Counted from the stretch's first letter, positions 1 through 6,967 are shown. The stretch is 8,431 nt of DNA from Ruminococcus sp. (GCA_017502425.1 JAFVVB010000173.1:1-8431), one strand, 5' to 3'. The notes: a model not told the origin generated them from the letters alone. A program made the numbers and translations.

Positions 1-1
1 A

Positions 2-475
2 GTTGATGGTTTTTTCACGGATACTATTCCTATTTATTACGGAAGTTCTAATATAGCTGATATTTTCAATCCAAAAGCATTCGTCAATCTGAACGATTAT
101 CCTGATTTTGATTCTGCCATAGAAAGAATTTTAGAGATCGATAATAATGATGAGTTGTATCTTGAAATGATAAGACAACCGATTTTTAATAATCCAAAAT
201 ACCCTGAAGAATTGATGAAAAATATGGAGGATTACTTATGTCATATTTTTGATCAAGAACCACAGAATGCTTACAGAAGAGCTCGTATATATTCGCCACA
301 AAAGCACGAAGAGTTTATGAAACGATCCATTGAACGAGCGGAAAAGATGGATATCGAGGGAATACCATATAGACCATGTAGTGGAAAGACTGATAAAGAT
401 ATTGCTATAAATTATTTCAGGAATTTACCAAAGCGTGCAATTAATAAATTAATCGCTAAATGTAAAAAAGGGTAA
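2..475 (+). CDS. GT10 family fucosyltransferase, C-terminal part (5' end off the window)
   Basis: Only the last 157 residues are present. The reading frame is open from the left edge and ends at TAA 473-475, so the methionine codon at 155 is internal and not a start. The visible start carries TIPIYYGS (visible residues 8-15), then FNPKAFVNLNDY (22-33). This is the donor-binding segment of GT10 alpha-1,3/4-fucosyltransferases such as Helicobacter pylori FutA, where TIPIYWGS is followed by FNPKSFVNVHDF. In that family the TEK motif lies just before this point, so it should sit immediately off the left edge. Family members transfer L-fucose from GDP-fucose to a GlcNAc or related acceptor at the cytoplasmic membrane face. 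The C-terminal ~80 residues are basic and charged (YRRARIYSPQ, PKRAINKLIAKCKKG), which fits peripheral membrane binding. A 102-bp gap separates it from the next gene. The family call is firm; the exact sugar and linkage are not. Confidence 0.85.
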   Translation, partial: VDGFFTDTIPIYYGSSNIADIFNPKAFVNLNDYPDFDSAIERILEIDNNDELYLEMIRQPIFNNPKYPEELMKNMEDYLCHIFDQEPQNAYRRARIYSPQKHEEFMKRSIERAEKMDIEGIPYRPCSGKTDKDIAINYFRNLPKRAINKLIAKCKKG

Positions 476-563
476 AATGGGATTTTTCAGCATTATGCGG
501 ATTGAAAAAACTTTGAAAATAAAGTAGTGAAAATAACAATACATTTATAAATTATCGAGGTTC

Positions 564-568
564 AGGAG
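564..568 (+). promoter_or_regulatory. Ribosome binding site of the first GT2 gene
   Basis: AGGAG lies 9 bases before ATG 578. A second in-frame ATG at 584 would be 15 bases away, so the upstream ATG is preferred. The preceding 476-563 stretch is very AT-rich. It shows no convincing -35/-10 pair or strong terminator, so read-through from the GT10 gene is likely. Confidence 0.75.
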
Positions 569-577
569 ATTTACATT

Positions 578-1603
578 ATGGCTATGGTCAGTATTGTAGT
601 ACCAATATATAACGTTGAAAAATATCTGCGTGAGTGTGTCGATAGTATTGTTGATCAGACATACCGTAATTTGCAGATCATACTTGTTGATGATGGTTCT
701 CCTGATAACTGTGGCGTTATCTGTGACGAATATGCAAAGCGTGATGACAGAGTGGTTGTACTCCATTGTGAAAATGGTGGACTATCTATTGCACGAAACA
801 GAGGATACGAGGTTTGCAAAGGTGAGTATGTACTGTTTGTGGATAGCGACGATTATCTCGAAAATAATGCCATTGAAGTTCTGGTTTCTAATATGCAGAA
901 AGATAATATTCAAATGCTGTTTTATGATGCGCTTTCATTTGATGATACAAACGATAATGTATCGGATGATGAAATCAATAAATACATAAGGAAATACGAT
1001 TATTCGACAGTATGCAGAGGATCTGATTTGTTTCTTGATTTATTAAAGAATGATGAATACCGATCACCTGTTCAGTACTGTTTGTTTGAAAAAGCATTTC
1101 TCGATGATAATAAGCTCACATTTCATAAAGGAATACTGCATGAAGATGAAGAGTTTACCTTTTTGTCTTTGCTATACGCAAAACAAGTAAAACATATTCA
1201 AGCAATACTTTACCATCATCGTTTCCGCAGTGATTCTATTATGGGAGCTAAAACCTCTAAGAAAAATACAGACGGTTATTATGAGATATTAAAGTTTCTT
1301 ATAGAAAAACGTGATGAGTTTCTGACAGATTCTGATGTATCAGCAGCGTACAAAGTAGGTGTCGCAAGACTGGTTGAGATTCTTTTTGGTCGTGCGCGAG
1401 TTTCAGTAGACGGTAAAAGTAATCACACAAAAATACAAATCAAAGATATTAAAAGTACGCTGCGTAGGTTGAATTACTTCGATAGTGCTGAGGTAAAGAT
1501 GGCAGCACTTGACAAAAAACACAGAAAAGCTTCTATAAAGAAACTGAAAATTCGAGCGTATTCTGTTGTTGTACCTATTTTGCGTTTTCTAAAACTGAAA
1601 TAA
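578..1603 (+). CDS. GT2 (GT-A fold) glycosyltransferase
   Basis: This 341-residue protein is an inverting family 2 glycosyltransferase that moves a sugar from a nucleotide donor to a growing lipid-linked oligosaccharide at the inner membrane face. The N-terminal GT-A domain spans about residues 4-110. It starts with SIVVPIYN (5-12) and has the nucleotide-binding VDDGSPD (37-43), GGLSIARNRG (67-76) and the metal-binding DSDD (89-92). HEDEEFT (188-194) matches the ED region expected to hold the catalytic base. The length is normal for capsule GT2 enzymes (about 320-350). The C-terminus is basic and then hydrophobic (RAYSVVVPILRFLKLK), which fits membrane association. The gene sits 102 bp after the GT10 gene and 35 bp before the deacetylase gene on the same strand, so co-transcription is likely. 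The family is certain; donor, acceptor and linkage cannot be read from sequence. Confidence 0.93.
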   Translation: MAMVSIVVPIYNVEKYLRECVDSIVDQTYRNLQIILVDDGSPDNCGVICDEYAKRDDRVVVLHCENGGLSIARNRGYEVCKGEYVLFVDSDDYLENNAIEVLVSNMQKDNIQMLFYDALSFDDTNDNVSDDEINKYIRKYDYSTVCRGSDLFLDLLKNDEYRSPVQYCLFEKAFLDDNKLTFHKGILHEDEEFTFLSLLYAKQVKHIQAILYHHRFRSDSIMGAKTSKKNTDGYYEILKFLIEKRDEFLTDSDVSAAYKVGVARLVEILFGRARVSVDGKSNHTKIQIKDIKSTLRRLNYFDSAEVKMAALDKKHRKASIKKLKIRAYSVVVPILRFLKLK

Positions 1604-1625
1604 ATTATAATTACTACTTATAGAT

Positions 1626-1631
1626 AGAGGA
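1626..1631 (+). promoter_or_regulatory. Ribosome binding site that fixes a TTG start
   Basis: AGAGGA lies 7 bases before TTG 1639. An ATG at 1631 overlaps the site but opens a different frame that stops at TGA 1691-1693 after 20 codons. TTG 1639 is therefore the only start that both fits this site and keeps the full N-terminal hydrophobic segment. Confidence 0.65.
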
Positions 1632-1638
1632 TGTTTCA

Positions 1639-3549
1639 TTGGGCTCATATTTATATATTGATATACTCAATTTTATATTGTTATTCCTATTGATTGATCT
1701 AATAAACGGTATACATAATCGTTATCTGACAAAGAAGCTGAAAAGTGGAGTTTTATCAATTACTGTTTTTGCTTTTATAGCGTTTTCAGTCAGCTTAGCT
1801 ACTTCATTTTTTGTTTTTGCAAAGATAGCATTATTCGTTACTATTGTTATTGTGTATTTTTTGATTGGTTTTTTCAGAGTGCACATAAAGCACTTGAATC
1901 AGTACACTGATGTCGAGTGTGGTAAAGAGCCTGTCTTTTCAAAGAAGAAAGTAATGATTTTAGTACCACACGAAGATGATGATATTAATCTTGCGGGTGG
2001 AATAATTGAACAGTATCTTAAGTACGGCTCAGATGTTTATGTTGTTTTCGCTACAAACGGAGACGGAGATAAAAGATACGATATGTCCCAAATGGGCTTC
2101 GTACGTATGGAAGAGGCGATAAAAGCACTCGGAATGCTCGGTGTACCTGAAAAAAATATCATTTTTCTCGGGTACGGAGATGGATGGGATGAAAATGGAC
2201 CTCACATCTATAATGCATGTATGGACATTGTGGTAAAATCAAACTCTGGAAGAACACATACATATGGGCTTGAGACCCATTATGCGTACAGTAATAATCA
2301 AAGCTACACTTACTCGCATTATTATGATGATATAAAGCATCTTTTATTAGAATTTAGACCTGATGTGATATTTTGTGTAGATTATGATACACATCCTGAC
2401 CATAGGGCATTATCTATGCTTTTTGAAAAGGTTATGGGGGATATTCTGAAATCCACAGACTACAAGCCTGATGTATACAAAGGCTTCGGATACCGTACAG
2501 CATGGGGTAGTGCTCCTGATTTCTCTGAATCATTAAATATCAAGTCCACTGTTAATTGTCCTTCAAAAAATGATGTGGAGCTATACAGTTGGGATGAACG
2601 AGTTCGTTTTCCTGTTGATATTAATTCTCTCAACAGACAACTTATTGATTCAAAGTTGTACAGGGCATTGTCAATGTATGCCTCTCAAAATGCAACCGAT
2701 AGTTCTTCAAGGATAATCAATGGTGACAAAGTGTTTTGGAAGAGAAGAACAGATTCTGTACTTTATGATGCAGATGTTGTTGTGTCTTCAGGAGATAAAG
2801 ATAAATTGACTGATTTTATGTTGCTTGACTGTAATAATCTAATTGAGCACGGAGATTGTCCTTTCGATGGTGTTTGGTGCCCCGATATAGATGATAGAGA
2901 AATGTCAGTAAATGTTACATTTGAAGAAAAAAAATACATAAGTCATATTGCTTTATATGATAATCCATCACCAGATGATAATATAGTAAATGCAATTATT
3001 GTACTGGATGATGGCACTGTTATTAACACTGATAAGCTTAACCCTTTTGGTCAGGCAAGCGTCTTTTCTGTTGATAAACAGATCCATTCTTTTGAAGTGA
3101 AGATAGATGAGCACGAAGGAAATCATTTCGGTTTATGTGAGATAGAAGCTTTTGCCTCAGAGGATAACGGTGACTTAGAGATATACAAAATCACCGATGA
3201 TAAAGACAATTTTATATACGACTATATTATCCCCGTACATGGAAATCAGGTGTTGCGAATTTATAGTAACGGTAGCAAAATGGTATTTGATGACCTTGTT
3301 TTGAAATGCGATAATAAGCGGTGCACAGCACAGCTGTGTGACGAAGAAATAGTTGTTAATTGCCCGAAAGGTCAGATGTGTCATTTGACACTTTTATCAA
3401 AGGATGGTTGTGCCCTTGACAGTGTTGTTATCAGAAATCCGAGAGGATTTGAGCGTTACTATATGAAGAATAGCGCACAATATCTCACTATTCACTCTTA
3501 TCTTAATCAATCAATCAGATTGATTAAGAAGTTTTGTTTTAATCGATAA
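1639..3549 (+). CDS. Membrane-anchored PIG-L family N-acetyl-sugar deacetylase with C-terminal discoidin-like domain
   Basis: This 636-residue protein starts at TTG. Hydrophobic stretches at about residues 5-24, 39-59 and 61-80 predict two or three membrane segments. A PIG-L/LmbE deacetylase domain follows at about 103-290. PHEDDD (110-115) corresponds to the family HPDDE motif: H111 and D114 as zinc ligands and D113 as general base. THPDH (251-255) supplies the second histidine pair, with H255 the likely third zinc ligand. Known members (PIG-L, MshB, BshB) hydrolyse the N-acetyl group of GlcNAc-containing substrates. Residues about 390-507 read as a beta-rich F5/8 type C (discoidin-like) domain, with VTFEEKKYISHIALYDN and ending GLCEIEAFAS. 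The last ~125 residues are also beta-like but unrecognised. Single-domain family members are about 220-300 residues, so this is a much enlarged version. It sits between glycosyltransferase genes, so the likely substrate is an amino sugar of the locus polysaccharide. The side of the membrane on which it acts is unresolved: basic residues flank the hydrophobic block, whereas a sugar-binding module suggests outside. Confidence 0.88.
   Translation: MGSYLYIDILNFILLFLLIDLINGIHNRYLTKKLKSGVLSITVFAFIAFSVSLATSFFVFAKIALFVTIVIVYFLIGFFRVHIKHLNQYTDVECGKEPVFSKKKVMILVPHEDDDINLAGGIIEQYLKYGSDVYVVFATNGDGDKRYDMSQMGFVRMEEAIKALGMLGVPEKNIIFLGYGDGWDENGPHIYNACMDIVVKSNSGRTHTYGLETHYAYSNNQSYTYSHYYDDIKHLLLEFRPDVIFCVDYDTHPDHRALSMLFEKVMGDILKSTDYKPDVYKGFGYRTAWGSAPDFSESLNIKSTVNCPSKNDVELYSWDERVRFPVDINSLNRQLIDSKLYRALSMYASQNATDSSSRIINGDKVFWKRRTDSVLYDADVVVSSGDKDKLTDFMLLDCNNLIEHGDCPFDGVWCPDIDDREMSVNVTFEEKKYISHIALYDNPSPDDNIVNAIIVLDDGTVINTDKLNPFGQASVFSVDKQIHSFEVKIDEHEGNHFGLCEIEAFASEDNGDLEIYKITDDKDNFIYDYIIPVHGNQVLRIYSNGSKMVFDDLVLKCDNKRCTAQLCDEEIVVNCPKGQMCHLTLLSKDGCALDSVVIRNPRGFERYYMKNSAQYLTIHSYLNQSIRLIKKFCFNR
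3501..3540 (+). terminator. Terminator-like hairpin inside the 3' end of the deacetylase gene
   Basis: A perfect 12-bp inverted repeat (TCTTAATCAATC at 3501-3512, GATTGATTAAGA at 3518-3529) encloses a 5-base loop. Two bases later comes the T-rich tract TTTTGTTTT (3532-3540). The structure ends just before the TAA at 3547-3549. The stem has only three G-C pairs, so it is weak. It could act as a partial terminator, an attenuator or a transcript 3' end, or it could be chance in AT-rich coding DNA. Confidence 0.4.
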
Positions 3550-3576
3550 TACACTTAGTTTTAAGTCGTTTTTTAT

Positions 3577-3614
3577 ACACAAAAACCGTAGAGAATTCAC
3601 TTTAGCTTTTGTGT
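3577..3614 (+). repeat. Inverted repeat in the 115-bp gap before the GT4 gene
   Basis: ACACAAAA (3577-3584) is repeated as its reverse complement TTTTGTGT (3607-3614), with a 22-base spacer containing the palindrome GAATTC. The arms have two G-C pairs each and no strong T-tract follows, so it is not a convincing terminator. It could be a regulator site overlapping the possible promoter at 3596-3624, or chance. Confidence 0.25.
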
Positions 3615-3624
3615 GTTCTTTAAT
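3596..3624 (+). promoter_or_regulatory. Possible sigma-A-type promoter for the GT4 gene
   Basis: TTCACT (3596-3601) and TTTAAT (3619-3624) are separated by 17 bases. They match the -35 and -10 consensus at four and five of six positions. Transcription would start near 3631, leaving a short leader before the ribosome binding site at 3655-3659. Position helps the case: this is the widest gap in the array and lies just after a terminator-like hairpin. AT-rich DNA gives such matches often, so this is only a candidate. Confidence 0.3.
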
Positions 3625-3654
3625 AAAATTAACGATAATTAATTTATCAGTAGA

Positions 3655-3659
3655 AGGAG
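3655..3659 (+). promoter_or_regulatory. Ribosome binding site fixing the GT4 start at 3665
   Basis: AGGAG lies 5 bases before ATG 3665. An in-frame GTG at 3611 would add 18 residues but has no ribosome binding site. It would also place this AGGAG inside the coding region, so the ATG is preferred. Confidence 0.8.
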
Positions 3660-3664
3660 TTTTT

Positions 3665-4801
3665 ATGAGTCAATCACCAACGAGAGTATTACTAGTTGTA
3701 CCTGACTTTAAAAAAGGGGGGGTACAGGCAGAGGCAATGTATCCGGCAAGACTACTTAGCCGTAATGACGTCAGATTTGATGCGATTGTTCCTTCTGATG
3801 TAGTAGGATATTATGAAGATGAATTTAAAGAATACGGTCAGATTTTCAGAATGCCGATAAAGCGTAAGGCGACAAAAATTCAAAGATTTTTTTCTATTTT
3901 TACTAATTACTTTTATATAAAAAAAGAGTTGCGTAAGTTTTTGAGAACTCACAAAAAATATGATGCTATTCACGTAAGGCACCATGTTTATGCAGCTCCG
4001 TGTGTTAGTGTAGCAAAAAAAGAAGGAATACCGGTCAGAATAGCACACGCTTCAATAAATAGACCTGTCGGTAAGTATAAAGACAGATTTTTTATGACAT
4101 GGTACTATGGTATTTGTGCTGCTGTTATCAGAAAGAAAGCGACTCACGTTTTTGGTGTAACTGCGGGAGCAGTAGAGTATATGGCTGGTAAAGATAACGG
4201 TATTGTTATGAAAAACCCTACTATTGCACTTGATAGATTCAATCCGGAGCTTTATCCTAATAAGAACATAGACGGTACTATCAGACTTATAATGGTAGGT
4301 AGCTTCAGTTCAAGAAAGAACCAGAAATTTACAATAGAGGTGTTGCGTGAGTTGCGCAAAACTCGTCCGGATTCTACGCTTACATTGATTGGATACCCTC
4401 GTAGCCCTAAAGAGACTTATCTTGAAGAAATGAAACAGATGATAAAAGATTATTCTCTTGAAAACAATGTACAGTTTTTGCCACAGGATACCGATATACC
4501 TTTAGCGATGTCTGAGTCAACTGTTCTTATGATGCCTTCTATTCAGGAAGGTTTACCAAATGTAGCGTTAGAAGCACAGGCTATGGGACTTCCACTTTAT
4601 GTTTCGTCGGATGTATCTACTGAATGTGATTGTGGATTATGTAGATTTATCCCGCTTGAAAAAGGACCGGTATACTGGGCAGATGAATTGATAAAATATG
4701 TAGATGAACATGGTTTCGAAAAAGATTACCTTGATATGAGTGAGTGGGATAATAAGAAGATATGTGAAGACTATCTGGAATATTATCGAGGTAATAAATA
4801 A
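3665..4801 (+). CDS. GT4 (GT-B fold) glycosyltransferase, EpsF-like
   Basis: This 378-residue protein is a retaining family 4 glycosyltransferase acting on a lipid-linked intermediate at the cytoplasmic membrane face. The N-terminal Rossmann-like domain begins RVLLVVPDFKKGGVQ (7-21), with the glycine-rich GGV loop typical of GT4 enzymes. HVRHHVYAAP (103-112) and RIAHASIN (125-132) follow, as in EpsF-like capsule enzymes. The C-terminal donor domain starts near IRLIMVGSFSSRKNQ (206-220). It has the E-x7-E signature at E295 and E303 in EGLPNVALE, which contacts the nucleotide-sugar ribose and phosphates. The length is normal for the family. Codons 16-19 (KKGG) are written as a run of six A and seven G. 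A single-base slip there would give an early stop at 3757 or 3801. The gene ends 15 bp before the next gene. The sugar it transfers is unknown. Confidence 0.92.
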   Translation: MSQSPTRVLLVVPDFKKGGVQAEAMYPARLLSRNDVRFDAIVPSDVVGYYEDEFKEYGQIFRMPIKRKATKIQRFFSIFTNYFYIKKELRKFLRTHKKYDAIHVRHHVYAAPCVSVAKKEGIPVRIAHASINRPVGKYKDRFFMTWYYGICAAVIRKKATHVFGVTAGAVEYMAGKDNGIVMKNPTIALDRFNPELYPNKNIDGTIRLIMVGSFSSRKNQKFTIEVLRELRKTRPDSTLTLIGYPRSPKETYLEEMKQMIKDYSLENNVQFLPQDTDIPLAMSESTVLMMPSIQEGLPNVALEAQAMGLPLYVSSDVSTECDCGLCRFIPLEKGPVYWADELIKYVDEHGFEKDYLDMSEWDNKKICEDYLEYYRGNK

Positions 4802-4804
4802 CGC

Positions 4805-4810
4805 AGGAGG
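4805..4810 (+). promoter_or_regulatory. Ribosome binding site fixing a GTG start
   Basis: A full AGGAGG lies 6 bases before GTG 4817. The conserved strand FSFIVPVYN begins only two codons later, so no later start could keep the fold. The site sits in the 15-bp gap after the GT4 stop, which suggests the two genes are translated from one transcript. Confidence 0.85.
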
Positions 4811-4816
4811 TAAATA

Positions 4817-5854
4817 GTGTTATTCTCGTTTATAGTACCGGTATATAATACAAGTAAGTATTTAGATGTATGTATAAACTCACTGTTGTGTCAGACGGGT
4901 GCCGATTTTGAAATTCTACTTGTTAATGATGGTTCTACTGATATCAGCGGTAGAATGTGTGATGAGTATTCAAAGAAGTATCCAAATATCGTTCGTGTTA
5001 TTCATAAGGAAAATGAAGGTTTATTATTAACGCGTCGAAGAGGGTTTAAAGAAGCAAAAGGTGACTGGTTTATCTGTGTGGATTCTGACGATTATGTGAG
5101 TGATGATCTGCTATTAAATGTAGTTGCAGTAATAAATGATTGTTCACCGGATATGGTTATGTATAATTTTCAGTATTTCACAGATGATGGAAAAACATCT
5201 GCCTCCAGACTTGATATTGAAAACATGTCTGTTTATGTGAGTAAGCAAAAAGATGAGATATATAAATATCGTTTGCTTACAGATGATGTGAATAGTTTAT
5301 GCTGTAAAGCGGTTAAGCGGGAGATAGTAGATATTGATGCTGATTATAGTAACTGTGGTATAAAAAATATGAGTGAAGATGCAGTACAGGTGTTACCGCT
5401 ATTTACTAACGCAAATAAAATAGTCTACCTCAGTGAGCCTTTGTATTATTATCGAAAAGGTCAGGCAGCTATGACTTTGACAAGAACGTATGACAGTTGG
5501 ATGGCAACAAAAACAACCTTCCTTATAACAGAGAATTACCTGGACGTATGGAATGTTTCAAATGAACTTAAGATAAAGTTTTATACGCGCAATACAGAAG
5601 TTTTATCAAATTATGTCAGATGGGTGTTTGAAAAGTCCGATGGAAAGATCCCAAAAACACCGGATGATATTATACATACAATTTCTGAATCTCGAGCGTT
5701 TTGCCGTTGCGTTGAGATGTATGATAAAGCATATGCACAGACACCGTACCTGAAGTTCAGCGTACCAATAATTATGAGATATATAAAGAAAAAGAATACT
5801 AAAGGTTTACGCAGATTCTTTGCTTTGGAGAGTCGACTTTTGTCATTAAAGTAG
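4817..5854 (+). CDS. GT2 (GT-A fold) glycosyltransferase, second copy of the family
   Basis: This 345-residue inverting glycosyltransferase starts at GTG. The GT-A domain (about 3-110) shows FSFIVPVYN (3-11), VNDGSTD (36-42) and the metal-binding VDSDD (88-92). Where the first GT2 protein has LSIARNRG, this one has LLLTRRRG (69-76). It is therefore a distinct subtype and not a recent duplicate. MSEDAVQVL (185-193) supplies the ED pair expected near the catalytic base, and PLYYYRKGQAAMT (208-220) follows it. The C-terminus is basic with hydrophobic patches (FSVPIIMRYIKKKN), which fits attachment to the inner membrane face. It follows the GT4 gene by 15 bp, so the two enzymes probably act on the same repeat unit. 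Donor and linkage cannot be read from the sequence. It ends at TAG 5852-5854, 78 bp before the nucleotide-sugar cassette. Confidence 0.93.
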   Translation: MLFSFIVPVYNTSKYLDVCINSLLCQTGADFEILLVNDGSTDISGRMCDEYSKKYPNIVRVIHKENEGLLLTRRRGFKEAKGDWFICVDSDDYVSDDLLLNVVAVINDCSPDMVMYNFQYFTDDGKTSASRLDIENMSVYVSKQKDEIYKYRLLTDDVNSLCCKAVKREIVDIDADYSNCGIKNMSEDAVQVLPLFTNANKIVYLSEPLYYYRKGQAAMTLTRTYDSWMATKTTFLITENYLDVWNVSNELKIKFYTRNTEVLSNYVRWVFEKSDGKIPKTPDDIIHTISESRAFCRCVEMYDKAYAQTPYLKFSVPIIMRYIKKKNTKGLRRFFALESRLLSLK

Positions 5855-5855
5855 A

Positions 5856-5878
5856 TATAGTAATTCTTGCATACTATA
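5856..5878 (+). repeat. Short inverted repeat between the GT2 gene and capE
   Basis: TATAGTA (5856-5862) and TACTATA (5872-5878) form 7-bp arms around a 9-base loop, starting one base after the GT2 stop codon. The arms contain one G-C pair each and the downstream T run is broken. A protein-binding site or a weak RNA hairpin is possible; chance is also likely. I see no good promoter in the 78-bp gap. Confidence 0.2.
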
Positions 5879-5932
5879 AAGTTTTGATGTATTTTAAAAT
5901 TAAACACAAATAAACAGATAGGTGGTATAATT

Positions 5933-6967
5933 ATGAGCAGTTTTTCAGGAGCAACACTTATGATAACAGGTGGTACAGGCTCATTTGGTAATACTGTACT
6001 TAAAAATTTCTTAAAAACTGATATTGGAGAAATACGTATTTTTTCCAGAGATGAGAAAAAGCAGGACGATATGCGCCATGATTTACAGGCACGTTTTCCT
6101 GAATATGCAAACAAAGTGAAATTCCATATCGGTGATGTGAGAAATGCACAATCTATAAAAGACGCTATGTGGGGTGTAGATTACGTTTTCCACGCAGCAG
6201 CATTAAAGCAGGTGCCTTCATGCGAGTTTTTCCCGATGGAAGCTGTTCGTACTAATGTTGAAGGAACAGATAATATGCTACACGCAGCAATTGATTGCGG
6301 AGTAAAAAGAGTAGTATGCCTTTCTACTGATAAAGCAGCTTATCCAATCAACGCTATGGGTATTTCTAAAGCAATGATGGAGCACGTTGTGTTTGCTAAC
6401 GCGCGAGTAGCTGCGGAGCGTGGCGGTACTGTTATCACATGTACACGTTATGGTAATGTTATGTGTAGTCGTGGTTCGGTTATTCCACTGTTCATTGATC
6501 AGATCAAAGCAGGAAACCCTATTACTATCACAAACCCTGACATGACACGTTTTTTAATGAACCTTGACGAGGCGGTTGATCTCGTTAAGTTTGCTTTTGA
6601 GCATGGTAATCCGGGTGACTTGTTTATTCAGAAAGCTGATGCTTCTACAATCGGTGTTTTAGCGCAGGCTGTTCAACAGCTGTTTGGTGACACAGGCACA
6701 CAGATTATCGGTACACGCCATGGCGAAAAGCTCTATGAAACATTGATGACAAGAGAAGAAAGACTCAGAAGTGAAGATATGGGTGACTATTATAGAGTTG
6801 CTGCTGATGGTCGTGACCTCAACTACGATAAGTTTGTTGTTAAGGGTGAAGTGGAGACAGAAGCTGATGAGTCATATACAAGCCATAATACTACGTTACT
6901 TGATGTACAGGGTACAGTGGATAAGATTCTTACAACTGACTATGTTAAAGAGGCGCTGAATAAGTAA
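5933..6967 (+). CDS. capE: UDP-N-acetylglucosamine 4,6-dehydratase (CapE/FnlA type), UDP-L-FucNAc pathway
   Basis: This 344-residue protein is an extended short-chain dehydrogenase/reductase. It performs the first step of UDP-L-FucNAc synthesis in the cytoplasm: C4-C6 dehydration of UDP-GlcNAc with C5 (and C3) epimerisation to a 4-keto-6-deoxy-L-hexose. ITGGTGSFG (11-19) is the Rossmann GxxGxxG NAD(P)-binding loop. GDVRNAQSIKDAM (67-79) and VFHAAALKQVPSCE (85-98) are typical of the FlaA1/CapE group. STDKA (131-135) supplies the catalytic Asp-Lys pair D133 and K134. AMGISK (141-146) is an MxxxK variant of the usual SDR YxxxK, a feature of the CapE/FnlA branch. The distinctive C-terminus has RHGEKLYETLMTREE (262-276). 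Full length matches CapE (about 342). AGGTGG at 5920-5925 lies 7 bases before ATG 5933. The next two genes are the partner enzymes. The alternative, a FlaA1/PseB-type dehydratase, is unlikely because of MxxxK and the neighbours. Confidence 0.93.
   Translation: MSSFSGATLMITGGTGSFGNTVLKNFLKTDIGEIRIFSRDEKKQDDMRHDLQARFPEYANKVKFHIGDVRNAQSIKDAMWGVDYVFHAAALKQVPSCEFFPMEAVRTNVEGTDNMLHAAIDCGVKRVVCLSTDKAAYPINAMGISKAMMEHVVFANARVAAERGGTVITCTRYGNVMCSRGSVIPLFIDQIKAGNPITITNPDMTRFLMNLDEAVDLVKFAFEHGNPGDLFIQKADASTIGVLAQAVQQLFGDTGTQIIGTRHGEKLYETLMTREERLRSEDMGDYYRVAADGRDLNYDKFVVKGEVETEADESYTSHNTTLLDVQGTVDKILTTDYVKEALNK

Noticed and set aside
483..509. Inverted repeat TTTTTCA / TGAAAAA after the GT10 gene, considered as a terminator.
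   Set aside because: The 7-bp arms are nearly all A-T with a 13-base loop and no proper T-tract afterwards, as expected by chance in such AT-rich DNA.
3611..3664. In-frame GTG at 3611 as the GT4 start.
   Set aside because: It has no ribosome binding site, and the strong AGGAG at 3655-3659 points to ATG 3665. The added 18 residues do not resemble GT4 N-termini.
3710..3716. AAAAAAG, which looks like a -1 ribosomal frameshift heptamer.
   Set aside because: The codon boundaries fall at 3710, 3713 and 3716, so the heptamer is not in the register needed for tandem slippage, and the zero frame already gives the complete GT4 protein.
5867..5895. TTGCAT and TATTTT, 17 bases apart, as a promoter for capE.
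   Set aside because: The -35 matches the consensus at only three of six positions and the -10 at four, in AT-rich DNA; nothing else supports a start there.
5611..6114. Reverse-strand open frame of 167 codons spanning the GT2-capE junction, and other reverse-strand frames.
   Set aside because: They lie opposite well-identified conserved genes, have no ribosome binding site or recognisable domain, and read as low-complexity shadows.
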